Notes: a model not told the origin generated them from the letters alone. 64,000 nt of DNA from Astrocystis sublimbata (GCA_022453515.1 JAJNNY010000021.1:248001-312000); one strand, 5' to 3'; counted from the stretch's first letter, positions 11,547-23,187 are shown. Translations and numbers: made by a program.

Positions 11547-14436
11547 ATGGCAGTCTCAATCCTCCAAGTCTCGTTCGAGCATCACCGGACTGCTCTTGGC
11601 ATCGGCGAGGCCCGTCCGCGCATCTCTTGGCAGTTCGAGGGCGACGCCAAAGACTGGTCCCAGAGCGCCTACAGCATCGAAGTGTGTCGCCAGGAGCAGT
11701 GCGATGTCTTTAACGTCACCTCTCCGGATTCCGTCCTCGTAGACTGGCCCACGGTGGCGCTTAGCTCTGCCGAGTCGGCCTTCGTCCGCGTCAGAGCATA
11801 CGGCGGCGACAGCGGCGTCGACACCGACTGGTCCGACAAATTCGCTGTAGAACCTGGACTATTAGTTGACGACGACTGGTCTGGCACGCAGGTAATTGCT
11901 GCCAATAAGACGACGGAGCAGGATGGGCCTCACCAACCCATCCTCTTCCGAAAGGAGTTCTCTCTGGATTCTGATATCTCGTCGGCACGCCTGTATATCA
12001 CCGCGTACGGGGTCTATGAAGCCTCCATCAATGGAGATCGAGTCGGCGACGCTGTTCTAGCTCCGGGTTGGCAATCGTACAAACACAGACATGTTTACGA
12101 CACGTACGACGTTACTGAGATGCTCCAGAAGGGCGCCAATGCTATTGGCATCCAGGTCGGCGAGGGGTGGTTCGCCGGTCGTATCGGTTTCGAAAACGAA
12201 CGGGATGCTTGGGGAGATACATTAGGTGCCTTCGGATTGCTATCCATCACCAAGACTGACGGCAGCACCGAGAGGATCCCAACCGACCTGTCATGGTCTT
12301 CTAGTACGGGGGCTATTCTTCGGTCTGAAATTTACGACGGTGAGATGTATATCTCTGAGTTTGACCAGCCCGGTTGGACCAATGTGGACTTCACGCCGCC
12401 AGAGGACGCAAAATGGATTGGTGTCAAAACGTTAGAGTCTCCTCTTGGCCGACTCGCAGCGCCAGACGGACCGCCGATCCGACCAACAGAAGAAGTTGAA
12501 TTACAAGAAGTCATAACAACGCCGTCTGGCAAGACGGTTCTGGATTTCGGACAGAACCTCGTCGGCTGGCTTCGTATCAATTTGACCGGACCAGCTGGTA
12601 CCGAAGTCCAGATGGTCCACGTCGAAGGTAAATCTGCCCATGCGATCCTGCCAAAACATCCTCGCGTTGGCCTCCTACGAGTCTCGCTAACACGAAATCT
12701 CAGTGCTTGAGGATGGGGAGATCGCTACAGGACCGCTGAGATCAGCCAAGCAAACCGACCTTGTTGTTCTATCGGGTAGCGCACAAACGTGGGAACCCTC
12801 GTTCACGTACCACGGCTTCCGCTACGTGCAGGTAGAGAACTGGCCCGTGGAACAGACGCCCCTCGACAAGAACACGGTCAAGGCCATTGTTGTGCACTCT
12901 GACATGCAGCGAACCGGGCACTTCGAGACTTCGAATTCGCTCCTCAATAAGCTTGTGCAGAACATCTTGTGGAGCTGTAAGTCACTGAATCCCCGTGGGG
13001 GTACAGGTCCGCTTTCGGTGCGATTGCTAACGATCAATGGCATGATCATGTAGTGAGGGGCAACTTCATGAGTGTCCCGACGGACTGCCCTCAGCGAGAC
13101 GAAAGACTGGGATGGGCCGGGGATGCGCATGCATTCGCACCCACTGCGAACTTCTTGTATGACACGGCCGGCTTTTGGCGGGGATGGATGAAGGTACGTG
13201 GGCCCTATCTCAACAAGTTGGGGTTGACACGATGTCTCTATGTTGTGAGCTCAGATGCACTGACACATTCATCAGGATGTTGTCTCAGAAACACTTAAAT
13301 TCGATAGTAAGTCTCATTTCACATACCTATCCCCTGGACAAAAGGCAGAGTACTAACAAATTACAGACGTCGTACCCGTCATTATCCCCTACCTTGAAGT
13401 CGTGGGCATGATGGCAACCGCAGTCTGGGGCGACGTGATTGTCGCGAACGCATGGAACTCGTACCAATCAACCCGCGACCTCGAGACTCTAAAAGCAGAA
13501 TACGTGGGCGCAAAAGCCTGGGTCGACAGCGGCATCCCGCGCGGCGAAGACGGGCTCTGGGACCACACGCACTTCCAATATGGTGACTGGCTCGACCCCA
13601 AGGCGCCCGCCGACGACCCCGGAGACGCTACCACCAACAAGGGCCTCGTCTCCGACGCGTACCTCGTCTACGTCACCGACCTACTCTCCAAGATAGCTTC
13701 CGCGCTGGGCTTAGACGACGAAAGCGCGAAATACAAGGAGTCGGCAGAGGAGTGTAAAAAGGCGTACCAGGCGGCGTGGATCAACTCGGACGGAACCGTC
13801 AAGAACGAGACGCAGACGGGCATCGCGCTATCGCTGTACTTCGGCCTGTTCCCCTCAGGCCAGGACGTCCCAGCCGCGAAGCGTCTGCAGAAGATCATCG
13901 AAGACAACGACCACCACGTCGGCACGGGGTTCGCGGGGACCCACCTTCTGGGGCAGACGCTGACGATGTACGACCTCACAGAGGAGTTCTATAGCATGAT
14001 GTTGCAGACCTCGGTCCCCTCGTGGCTGTACCAAGTCGTGGAAAACGGCACGACGACGTGGGAGCGCTGGGACAGTCTACTGCCCGACGGCAAACTCAAC
14101 GTCAACGGAATGACTTCGTTCAACCACTATGCCTTTGGGTCAGTCGCAAACTGGATGTTCCGCACTATCGGCGGCTTGGCGCCGGCTGAGCCGGGGTGGA
14201 AGACGGTCGAGATCAAGCCGGTCCCGGGCGGTGGGCTAACGAGCGCGAAAGCCGAGTATCTGTCTCCTTATGGAACAGTCAAGACAGAATGGACTGTTGA
14301 CGACGACGGGGTCTTTGATCTGGAGGTCGTGGTGCCGCCCAATGCGAGAGCGAATGTGACGTTGCCCGGAGATGAGAAGGTTACGAATGTTGGGAGCGGG
14401 ACACATACTTTCAAACTCTCGGGTGTGAAGGTCTAG
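11547..14436 (+). CDS. Alpha-L-rhamnosidase, glycoside hydrolase family 78
   Basis: Exons 11547-12627, 12704-12976, 13054-13193, 13276-13306 and 13367-14436 give 864 residues, the usual length for multidomain GH78 enzymes, which remove terminal alpha-L-rhamnose from flavonoid glycosides, saponins or pectin side chains by inversion. The N-terminal third is beta-sandwich; the (alpha/alpha)6 catalytic barrel begins in exon 3. The signature SVPTDCPQRDERLGWAGD starts at residue 458, so E468 is the expected general acid, with D462 and D475 as conserved partners. GTTTWERWDS near the end of the barrel places the probable general base at E741. A C-terminal beta-sandwich follows. No signal peptide is visible at MAVSILQVSFEHH, so the enzyme is probably intracellular and would need imported rhamnosides. 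Exon 4 is only 31 nt. No transporter gene is adjacent. Confidence 0.92.
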
Positions 14437-14791
14437 AGTAAACAAACACATCTTGGATAGCGTGACTCGTCTAGTATATGAACATCACCAAGTTATGATG
14501 TATGACGCCAATCAAGTTTTTGACATCTCAAATCAACCAGTGCAGAGGGGAACCCGGTTACATGTACTTACAGGTATATGTCTGGCTCAAAGCCAGAAGC
14601 AAGCATCGTAGATCTTGTTGCCTTTTAGCTCATGTGAAAAGGGCAGTTGATCGCAGCATATCGTTTCTTGCTTTTGATCTTCTCTTTGAATAGAGGGTTG
14701 ATTGCGTTCATGTATCAGCCGCCAAACGGCACACTGCCATCACTGCTCCACACACTAAATGCGAAAGAGACACCCAATCTGGCAGCCAACA
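14437..14791. other. Convergent 3' intergenic
   Basis: Separates the tail-to-tail ends of the rhamnosidase (+) and the Irc6-like gene (-). I see no other feature in it. Confidence 0.6.
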
Positions 14792-16138
14792 TCAAAACTC
14801 TCTCATGACCTCTGCAACAGCCTTCGCCGCAGCACGCTTCCGCTGATCCTCGGGCAGACCGACATTCGTATCTCTCACAGCCTGCAGCTTGGCCATCATC
14901 TGCTCCATCTTCTTTATATCGTCATCGTCGAGCGATTCGTCTTCTTCCTCTTCTTTTCCTGTTTCTCCTCTTGTCTCTTTTGACCCTGATGCCTTATCCC
15001 GCGACCCGCTCGCATCTCCGCCCCCGTCCATGGAGTCTTCCCCGTCTTCCTGTCCCGCATTCCAAATTGCACGCTTCAGACCCTCGAAATCCTCGCGATC
15101 AAATCCGAAATCCAGCTCCTCGGGGTCTAGGTCCGTTCCGTTGGTTTCGTCGTTAGCCTCTTGGCGCGCCTTTCGGGCCTCCATTTCCGCGTCTATGTCT
15201 CCAAAGTCGGACCCTAGATCATCGAGGGCGGCGTTCTCCCAGTCGTTTGCCTCGAGTGCCTCGAGCGCACGAGGGATCCCGGTTTTCTCTGTGTGGATGA
15301 TAAGCTCTGCTGCATTTCTACCATCATATTTTATCGCAAATCGCAAATCGCAAATCGCAAGAGGTATTAAGAAAAGAAAAGGGGGGGGGGGGGGGGGGGG
15401 GGAATGGATCAATCAAGGGAAGAGGGGGGAAGAAATGGGGAAGGGGAGGGAAGGGGGGGAGAGAAGGGATAGTAATAACGTACCACCAAACTCATTCCGC
15501 GTCGGCATCGTCCCCGAATTTCTCACCTGCACGAACTCTAGCCCTGCCTCCGCGCAGCAGTCCTCCCATATCTCGACGTCGTCGATCTCGCCAACGCCAA
15601 GACACAGCCCGACGCCGTCCCAACCCCAGCCGCCGAGGCCGTCTTTCACGACACTCCCGACCTGCTGTATGAGCTCTTTTGCGGCCTTGACATCTTCAGA
15701 CTGTAGCTGTGACTGTGATGAGTGAGGGAGCGCGAAGACGAGAACCAGCCCGCCGAGCACCTCCAGCACCTCCTTCGCCTCTGGCGACAGGAACGAGGCG
15801 GCCCATTCCGACGGCGAGGATATCAAATCGAGCCATATCGGGATCTCGGCTGTGTAGTAAGCTGTTTTGATGGATAGGTTATGGGATGCGCCTGCGAGGG
15901 TGGTGGATGTTTGCTCGGGCGTTGAGCCTGTGAGGTCTGGGGTGCGGTTGGGTTTGTTAGTCATCATAGAGCACCTAGCTACAGCTACAGCCACAGCTGC
16001 ATCGTACGTGGTGATGGTTTCAAGAGGTGGGGTGAGATAGGCGAGCTTTCATTTTGTACCTTTCATTACGCGCGAGAGATGCTGGACTGAATCGGCCGAT
16101 GAGACGGCTAGTATCCGTCGAGGATTTGAGATTTCCAT
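14792..16138 (-). CDS. Irc6/p34 (AAGAB)-family adaptin-binding protein
   Basis: Exons, in gene order, 16138-16060, 15936-15484 and 15288-14792 give 342 residues. The family (human AAGAB/p34, yeast Irc6) binds AP-1/AP-2 clathrin adaptor subunits and helps adaptor assembly in the cytosol. The first exon begins MEISNPRRILAVSSAD, a Rab-like first strand, and continues into the conserved DLTGSTPE segment across intron 1. Intron 2 removes a poly-C run (gene strand) and restores NEFGEKTGIPRALEALEAND, which is the main evidence for these junctions. Residues 230-330 are acidic and low in complexity (EEEEDE, DDDD), then a C-terminal helix KMEQMMAKLQAVRD is conserved in the family. A later in-frame ATG in intron 1 would delete the first strand and is less likely to be the real start. 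A divergent cupin gene shares its promoter region. Confidence 0.8.
15335..15402. repeat. 22-G homopolymer beside CGCAAAT tandem repeat, in an intron
   Basis: Positions 15381-15402 are 22 consecutive G. Just before them, 15335-15360 holds 3.7 copies of the 7-mer CGCAAAT. Both lie inside intron 2 (15289-15483) of the minus-strand Irc6-like gene, where the G run reads as a C tract about 90 nt before the acceptor. The exact count of G is the kind of value that sequencing often gets wrong. Confidence 0.95.
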
Positions 16139-16696
16139 CTTGATGTGATGTGATTTGATTTAGAAAATCTGGTTTGAAGTGAACGTTGTGAGGTTCAAAT
16201 GTTAAGGATGTTGAGGAGTAGATTTAATTGATCTTGAACTCAATGCCCAGTCAGTCATCCACTGTAACTGTAGGGTTTATGACTGTGCGTTCTATACAGT
16301 GCATTGTTCCTTTACTGTGTCAATCACTTAGCAGGCCTCCTCCTCCAAACCTGACAGTGCGTTATTGTCGATACCTACCTAGGTATTGAAAAAAAACATG
16401 TTATTTCTATACTTGAGGGCATTCCAGGACCTGTGGGCATATCTTTGCGAACTCCCAGCTTTGTAGACATATAGGTATGTCGATCATTACGTGACCCCAG
16501 CCGTGACTGGGACTTGGAGTGCGGACAATGAGCCGCCACAAGGTGTCAACGTTACGACCCCAAATCGCCACTTCAGCTGGCTTCAACCTCCTCCCAAAAT
16601 CACATCGTAGTAGCTCTCCCTGTTTCTTATCCTCATTCATCAGTTGCATCTAAAACATTTTCACACTAAAAATTGCACAATCCCAAGTCCCTCACA
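16139..16696. promoter_or_regulatory. Shared divergent promoter region
   Basis: These 558 nt separate the divergently transcribed Irc6-like gene (-) and the cupin gene (+), so they must carry both promoters. Visible elements are a TGATGTGATGTGATTTGATTT run at about 16140-16160 and a CCTACCTAGGTAT palindromic motif at 16374-16386. No function can be assigned to either. Confidence 0.45.
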
Positions 16697-17101
16697 ATGT
16701 CCCACCCAACCCCCTCCCAACCCGTCCACCACACCGCATCCTCCTCGCTCACCCCCTCAGGCGGACAGACCTCGGGCATGATCCGGTCGAACGCCATCGT
16801 CGACAAATGCCCCGGCATCTGCGCGTCGCACATGCTCGCGAAGCCGCACACCGCCTCCGCCGTGCACCACCACGGGGACCAGGACACGGTCGTGTACGCC
16901 GTCAGCGGGCGCGGCGCCATCGTCAGCGAAGGCGGACGCAAGAGGGTGGAGCTGGAGCCGGGCGACTACGCGCTCATACCGGCGTGGATGGAGCATCAGG
17001 AGGTCAATGATGGGGAGGAGGATGTCGTGTGGAGTATCACGAGGAGTGGGAGAGGCCCCATGGTGGTTAATCTTACCGGTTGGGGTGGTGGGGTTGTGTA
17101 G
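16697..17101 (+). CDS. Cupin-fold (cupin_2) protein
   Basis: A single exon of 134 residues. Cupin motif 1 is seen as AVHHHGDQDTVVYAVSGRG, near residues 55-73, with two metal-ligand histidines and an Asp where the family normally has Glu. Motif 2 is GDYALIPAWMEHQEVN near 93-108, with the third histidine. This is the layout of small metal-binding barrel proteins found in bacteria and fungi; dioxygenase, isomerase or non-enzymatic roles are all possible. The start chosen is the ATG following CTCACA. Codon use is strongly C-biased like its neighbours, so no sign of recent transfer. The gene is divergent from the Irc6-like gene and convergent with the coactosin gene. Confidence 0.8.
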   Translation: MSHPTPSQPVHHTASSSLTPSGGQTSGMIRSNAIVDKCPGICASHMLAKPHTASAVHHHGDQDTVVYAVSGRGAIVSEGGRKRVELEPGDYALIPAWMEHQEVNDGEEDVVWSITRSGRGPMVVNLTGWGGGVV

Positions 17102-17540
17102 AGTGAGAGAGACGGATAGTGAAAGCTGGGAGCGTCGGATGTATTGATGAGATATCCGTTGCTGTTATGTTGGAGCGAGTTTTGGGTGAATGGGACTTGG
17201 GGTTTGATGGGGTGTGTATGATAGATTGAGTATCCCTCATGAGAACGTCCCGCGAACATCAACGCCGTCTATTGACCGTTTAGAGATGTATATGTAGGTA
17301 TGTATGCGTCTGTGTGTGTCAGTGTAAATGTGTGTATGTATATATGCGCCGCCGCTCCTCAACCGCTAACTCCCTCGTTCTCTATGTCCATCCGCTTGCT
17401 CGCGCGTAGACGCCGCGCCATGCTCAAGTGCCCAACTCAGCCATGATGCCGAGATAAATACCACCGTTTCCCTCTCGTCCTTCGCCCAATTGCCCGCCTA
17501 ACTGGCCGATGAGCCGATCAGCCAGCCGTCCGAGCTCCAT
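17102..17540. other. Convergent 3' intergenic with TG-rich run
   Basis: Lies between the 3' ends of the cupin (+) and coactosin-like (-) genes. A TG-rich low-complexity stretch (TGTGTGTGTCAGTG, then TGTGTGTATGTATATATG) lies at about 17310-17347. I see nothing else. Confidence 0.6.
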
Positions 17541-17981
17541 CTATCCCCTCCCGCCATTATAGTCCGCACCACCCGCCTTCCTCAACCTCGCCACAACCTC
17601 CTTCTCTTCCAGATCGCCCACGTCCCTCGCATCGACCTGTATGGAGTGGTGCGCGAGCACCTTCTTGACGTTGCCGCTCTCGAACCCGACCCTCGCCTTC
17701 CGCATGACTTTCGTTTGCTCGCCGATCCAGATCACCAGCGCGAACTTGACCCGCTTGCTCTCCGTGTCGTTGGCGTACTCGACGCGCACGTAGCCGTACT
17801 GCGCCTGCGCCGGGTCCAGCTTCGCCGCCAGCTCGCCGAGACCGCCCGACCCGGTCGCCGTCAGCTTCAGGGCGTCTCCCACGGCCGAGGCGTACGAGAT
17901 GAGGAGCCAGTTCGTCTCGTCTTTGTCGGAGCGCACGGCGTCGTAGGCGGCGAGGATCTCGGGGCTGTTGGCGCCGGACAT
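17541..17981 (-). CDS. Coactosin-like ADF/cofilin-family actin-binding protein
   Basis: A single exon of 146 residues, the length of coactosins (about 140). An ADF-homology domain fills the protein: an N-terminal helix from PEILAAYDAVRSD, the strand NWLLISYA, the loop LGELAAKLDPAQAQYGYVRV that coactosins share, the strand ESKRVKFALVIWIGEQTK, then the long actin-contacting helix near GFESGNVKKVLAHHSIQVDA and an acidic/basic C-terminal tail. Coactosins bind F-actin in the cytoplasm and counter capping. The gene is intronless here. The ATG context is GCACAATG on the gene strand, and no upstream in-frame ATG competes. Confidence 0.88.
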   Translation of the reverse strand: MSGANSPEILAAYDAVRSDKDETNWLLISYASAVGDALKLTATGSGGLGELAAKLDPAQAQYGYVRVEYANDTESKRVKFALVIWIGEQTKVMRKARVGFESGNVKKVLAHHSIQVDARDVGDLEEKEVVARLRKAGGADYNGGRG

Positions 17982-19092
17982 TGTGCTGGTGCTGGAGGAT
18001 TGGGGCTCTTTTTTATTTTGTTTTTTTCCTCTTCTTTTCTTTGTCCCTCAATTCCCGACCTGGTGTGGCGTCCCGTTGGTTGTTTTGCCTCGCAACTTGG
18101 TAATACGGCGGGTAGACGGCGGGTAGAAGGTGGTCTTCGTCCTTGGCTCTAGCGCTGGGGGTGGTCGAGGTGGTGGGGGTCGAGGGAACTAGAGGGGCAG
18201 CGCTTCGCTTTAGAGGGGTTGTGCGTGTGCTCCAAGGAGGGGGGTTGAGGGGGGGTTGCCCGCTAATTTACCAGTATGATATATACCTAGGTAGGTAGGT
18301 AAGTAATGGAGTATGGGAGGATCGTCAAATAACATGCAGCATACGTGCGAAAAAGTGCAGAAACAGCTTCATATATTCCGAGTTTCGGGATGAGACCCCT
18401 ATCTAAGAAAGGGGAGATGCTTTGTTAAATCGCATGTCTATTCTGTCTCAATGGCTTGGGCTTGCAAATGAATAGCTCAAGTGTCGGCGGCCGCCAAGCA
18501 CCCGGCAAAATCCATCCATGCAGCCATCCCTCCCCCCCTTCCCCCTTGCACTTCTTCAACTTGCTCGCATGGGGGAGCTGAACGCATGAATTGGACATGT
18601 CAATTCATGCAAGTGCAACTTCTGATTAAAGCGCTTCTCATACACGGTTGCATTTACAGAAGTGGACACACATAATACTGTTTCGGGCCCATCGACTTGA
18701 ATCGTGAACTTTTTTTTCTCTTATCTACAAACATCGTCAACACCAACGCTATGCCGAACAACCCCGTCCAGACCAGCTCTGATCCCCGTGTCTTCGTGTG
18801 TAAGTGATACACAAGCCGTCATCGTGCCTCTTTATTTCTCATCAACTTGTCGAAAGATGACGTCCGCAAATCGCCTGTTGTACTAGTATTCCAACTGTAG
18901 TCTCTTCACAAGTCAAAGGTGAACGATATGGCGAGTCTAGCGCATCAGTGGCGCCCGGCGGGGATGCTTTTCCATCTTGTTCAGAGATTCGTATGCCGTC
19001 AGGCATGAGGTGTACTAGATTTTCCCCGGATAGAAACAGTCATCTCGTCGTTAAAGTCATGTTGGGTCCGGTCCACCTGTGTTGTGTTCCCT
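17982..19092. other. Intergenic between coactosin-like and eIF2 gamma genes
   Basis: Carries the promoter of the coactosin-like gene (pyrimidine- and G-rich tracts near 18000-18250) and the 3' end of the eIF2 gamma gene. A TACCTAGGTAGGTAGGTAAG run is at 18284-18303. Frames at 18481-18886 have no recognisable domain. Confidence 0.5.
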
Positions 19093-21189
19093 TTACACGC
19101 TAGTCGGCTCTATGATATCACCCGCCGTGATGGTGGCCCAACCAATCAGACGCCAATGCTTCTCAATACGCCGACTGAGAGCGATTTTCTCTGTTCGTAC
19201 CATTCAAGTCAGCATGCAGTCATGGAAGCAGTGGATGGTAGGACAAGCAAAGGTTAGGTGTGTCGAGGAATTCGTTAAGGGTACGTCTGCACTTACCTCC
19301 AATGTTGGTGCATGCCGGACTTGTGAGGACAAGCTTGGCAGCGTCTCGCTTGATAGCAGCGACCTTGGCTCCAGTTGACGTCGATCCGATGTTCACCATG
19401 AGAATCTCGTTCTTGGCCAGCTTTTCAACCTTACGCTGCTTGCCATCTGCCACACCGAGGAGGCGACGAAGGAGGTAGAAGTTGACTTCGATCTGGCCGT
19501 AGATATCGGGCGACTTTCCTCGCAGACCGAGGACGAAACCAACAAGACGATCGGCACGGCACAGCGTCGGGTCGATGCGTGTACCCACACCAATCAGGCC
19601 GCCAGGGACGGCGTACTTCAGGTCGTTGACCTCGGAATTCAACGAAACGACGCGGCTGAAAATGGGAGTGCACCTTAGATTTCCCTTGTCGTCACGGGTG
19701 ACGATACCGGGGCGAATCTCAATTTCGTCTCCCATCTTCAGCATACCGTGGAGGATACTGCCACCAGCAACACCTCCCTTGAGCTCCTCGATGTCGGCAC
19801 CGGGCTTGTTCACATCGAAAGATCGAATAACCATCATGTAGGGGTCCATCGAGAAGTCTCGCAGAGGAACAGGGATGTTGACGAGCGCATCATTGACGGC
19901 GTCAATGTTCATCTTCAGCTGGGCGGAGATGGGGATGATGGGGGATTTGCTGGCAACAGTGCCTCGAATAAATTGTTGGATGGATTCTAATCGTTGTCAG
20001 TTAACCTACTTCACGCACGTGCCTGGTTTCTGTCTCACCGTAGTGCTTCATAGCCGTTTCGCTCTTGATCAAGTCCACCTTGTTTTGGAGGATGATAATG
20101 TTCTCTGTCATAGTGGTTAGGGGAGGTTCAACTTCAATGAGATGTCATAGTGCAACATTCAAGGGTATGTCGATTCAGATGCATGGGGGACGTTCAGAAG
20201 TGGACGTACCCAGTTTCATAATCTCAACGGCTGCAAGATGTTCGGACTACAATTCATTAGCAAATAGTTTCATAGGGCCACAGAGCAATTGGCGTTTACG
20301 GTTTGGGGTTGAGGGCAGCTTTCGTTGCCGGCAACCAGCTATTCTTCACGTTAGCGCCTGATGCTCGTCAAAAAAAACAAAGCCAATCGGTAGAACTGAC
20401 AAGTAGAGCTGCGTCCATGACAGCGGCACCTGACAACTACAGGGTCGTTAGCCGGGTTAACATATCTGGAAGCTCAATGGACTATACCATAGTGCTCATG
20501 AGAATATCGTGACCTGAGATTACTGTCAGAAGCTATTTGGCGCCATCAACGGCACACGGCATGTACATACCGGGACAGTCGACGAAACTGACATGCCGTA
20601 GCAGCTGGTAGGTTCCGCCACATCCTTCGCGCTCGCAGGGGGGGTCGACTCGCTGGTCGCTCTTGTATGATCGGAAGCACGTGGGCCGGGGGCATGCGTC
20701 GTTGTCGCACTTATATATCTTGGCATTGGCGTAACCCAGTTTGATGGTAATGTTACGGATGAGTTCTGCAGCGGCCAGTCAGCATCATCGCTTGTCGCGC
20801 CAGACCAGCTATAGCGCCACCTGAGGCAGAGCCCGAGAGGAGGACGGACCGTTCTTAAAGCGCACGGTCTGGACACCAGAGATGGCCTTGACGACAGTGG
20901 ACTTTCCGTGGGCGACGTGGCCGATGGTGCCAATGTTGATGGTGGCCTGCCTCGCGATAATCTCGGGTGTGGTGGGCGACAGCGTCGAGATGTCGAGGTC
21001 TTTGGGGTCGGTCTGGGGCGGCAGCGGCGGTCTCTCGACAGCAGCCGGCGCAGGGGCGGGCGTCTTCAAGATGCCATGAGGCTGTTCATTTTCCGACTCG
21101 GATCCACTTTCGGAGCCAGAGTCGACATCGGGTGCGTCCTGCTCTTGGTGTTCCGCCAACTCTGGGTTCTCGGGTTTGTCGACCGCCAT
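19093..21189 (-). CDS. GCD11: Translation initiation factor eIF2 subunit gamma
   Basis: Nine exons in gene order: 21189-20850, 20765-20571, 20513-20488, 20436-20401, 20338-20300, 20246-20210, 20104-20039, 19986-19297 and 19190-19093; 508 residues. eIF2 gamma is the GTPase subunit that carries Met-tRNAi to the 40S ribosome. Seen: G1 motif GHVAHGKS at residues 90-97, a cysteine-rich zinc-knuckle insert from C133, DCPGHD at 176-181 (G3), NKVD at 232-235 (G4), SAQ shortly after (G5), then beta-barrel domains 2 and 3 ending [15 protein letters not shown]. The acidic Ser/Glu N-terminal extension (about residues 10-40) is usual in fungi. Four consecutive exons are only 26-39 nt, and each boundary was set by matching the highly conserved family sequence. 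The first intron starts GTCCGT, a weak donor. Confidence 0.93.
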
Positions 21190-23187
21190 GGTCGCGGTGG
21201 GTCGGTAGAGATGAGGGAGAGGTTGTTGTGGCGGCGGTAATTACGACGGGGGTATCTAGGTAGTGTTGCGGTATGTGGTGTGGTGGTGAGGTGGCGAGTG
21301 GTCGTGATGCTGCTGTGGTGTTGAGCAGGCAGGCAGTGGCAGAAATTAAAATGCAGCTGCGGATGCGAAAGTAAAAGTGAAAGTGTGATGTCGTCTGCAA
21401 AGTTTCACCCCACCAAGAATCGAAAGCACCCCTCTAATGGACGGACAGTGGACAGTGGGGTGCTGTAGGAAATAGATGGCAGCCATTCCTTACTGCCACC
21501 TGAGCAAGAGCTGCCATCTGTCAGATATACCGCCTCGTTACCCCATGCCTTGCCCCCTTAAGTTACGTGTACAGCTAGGTAGGTACCTACCCACGACACA
21601 ACACGATAGCATCCATCCACACGCAAAGGCCGCTTCCCCGCTAATCTCTAGGTGTGAGTGACTCGCGTGACTCATAGGTGTTAAGTATCTTGAAAGTAAC
21701 CATGCGATTATCGATAAGCAAGCGAAGATGAGTTCAAACTCAAAACACAAAACACCAAAACACCTCGCTGACTGACTCACTCACCTATTCCAACATGAAA
21801 TCGTAAGGTAGGCACTAAACTCACAACATCAATATATACATTTAATGACGACTGGGAAACTTCATTTTACACGCATCTTTTACCAATAACTACCAGATAC
21901 AGTGCATTAGGTAGGCATTTGGGCCCATGCTAGGATACTAAAATAGGAACAAGGTTTCCCCGTTCCAGATTGTCAACCATTTCTCCCACAATAACCTTCC
22001 TGTAGCTCCTCACCAGAACACGATCTAAATAAGCAGTATCTCGGACAGGACACCAGGTCCCTGCTGGGCGGTACATAGGCGATGTTTTTATATTTCCTTC
22101 CACCCATAAGGCCATTCGCCTATGGCTTGCTCAGTCATCACCAGATCCTAGATGCTCAACAGACCTAACCTGTCCACTTATACGCAGGTCAGTCACTTAA
22201 ACGTCACATTTCGGAACTCGAATGGGATTCTAGCTCTTCAAGTCGGTCACTATACGAAAAAAGAAAAATCGAACTGAATAGTTGTGAAGATTTATAAAAG
22301 CTAGTAACCATACAAGTTTCTAATCGAAACCACATCTGAGGAGGGTGCGCTCCGATTGCATTTAAAGCGTCGGAGTCTATACTCCAATTAAAATGATGCC
22401 TCACATCCACTGCTTGGAAGCTATGCCCAACGAAGAAGACTACGGAGTCCGAGAGGAGTAACTGTCCAATTTTCATTTTTACATGATTTAAACATGGGCT
22501 AAGTCGAGTATACAGTATTAGCGGAACACCTAAATAGCAAAAGCGTGCAGTACACCTGCTTAGGCACTTAGCTACCTAAGTCCCTACAGGACACCTAGCC
22601 ACAAGGCACTTAGCCACCTAGCCACGCAAGCCTCACAGGCCACCTAGCCACGCTAGCCCTGTCAGTTATTTTTGGACAGTTACCCCGTGGCTACCTTGGA
22701 CAATCACTTCACACCATGCGAAGACCTGTTGTCACAACTTGTATCCTACTCCGATAATCGACCTCTTTGCTCGTAAATATGGCAAGGCGATCACCTTTGG
22801 AGCAACTTGATGTTTGATCAACCAACCTAACATGCATGCATTGCCTCGTATCCATTGATATAGTTCAATGTACAGGCTAAGGTAAGTACCTAATTACGCA
22901 TGTGCTCTCGCGGAAGTATGCACTTTTATCGGGGAATATCCGTATTTTACAGGAGGTATGTAGACTGAACTTAGATAGTCAAAACGTATGTCGTCTCGTA
23001 TAAAAAAGCCCAAGGTTTTTGCAGTGTCTCGCCCACGGCTCTATGTTACTCCAGCGTTATGATACGTTGGTCATCAAATTTGCATGGCAAAATTGTTAAT
23101 AGAGAGTTGTATTCGAAAATACCAATAGCGAAATATTTATTCAAAGGATTCCCAGCCATAACAACCGCGACAAGCAGCTACCGCGAA
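21190..23187. other. Intergenic with imperfect tandem repeat
   Basis: The first 300 nt hold the eIF2 gamma promoter. The rest contains no frame I can identify. A TAGGTAGGTACCTACC motif is at 21576-21591, and an imperfect repeat (listed separately) at 22565-22657. Sequence near 22990-23150 lies downstream of the kinase-like gene. Confidence 0.5.
22565..22657. repeat. Imperfect tandem repeat rich in CACCTAGCCAC
   Basis: Two diverged copies of a unit of about 42-50 nt, each starting CACTTAGCYACCTA and ending CACCTAGCCAC, lie in tandem; the 11-mer CACCTAGCCAC occurs three times. No frame is open through it. Confidence 0.7.

Noticed and set aside
15937..15994. Alternative start of the Irc6-like protein inside intron 1
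   Set aside because: It removes the conserved first strand; the upstream exon 16138-16060 splices in frame and matches the family N terminus.
16673..16696. Eight-codon N-terminal extension of the cupin starting at TTG
   Set aside because: Eukaryotic initiation at TTG is improbable and an ATG in good context follows at 16697.
19220..21263. Long plus-strand frames antisense to eIF2 gamma
   Set aside because: They mirror strongly biased codons of the real gene on the minus strand and have no domain.
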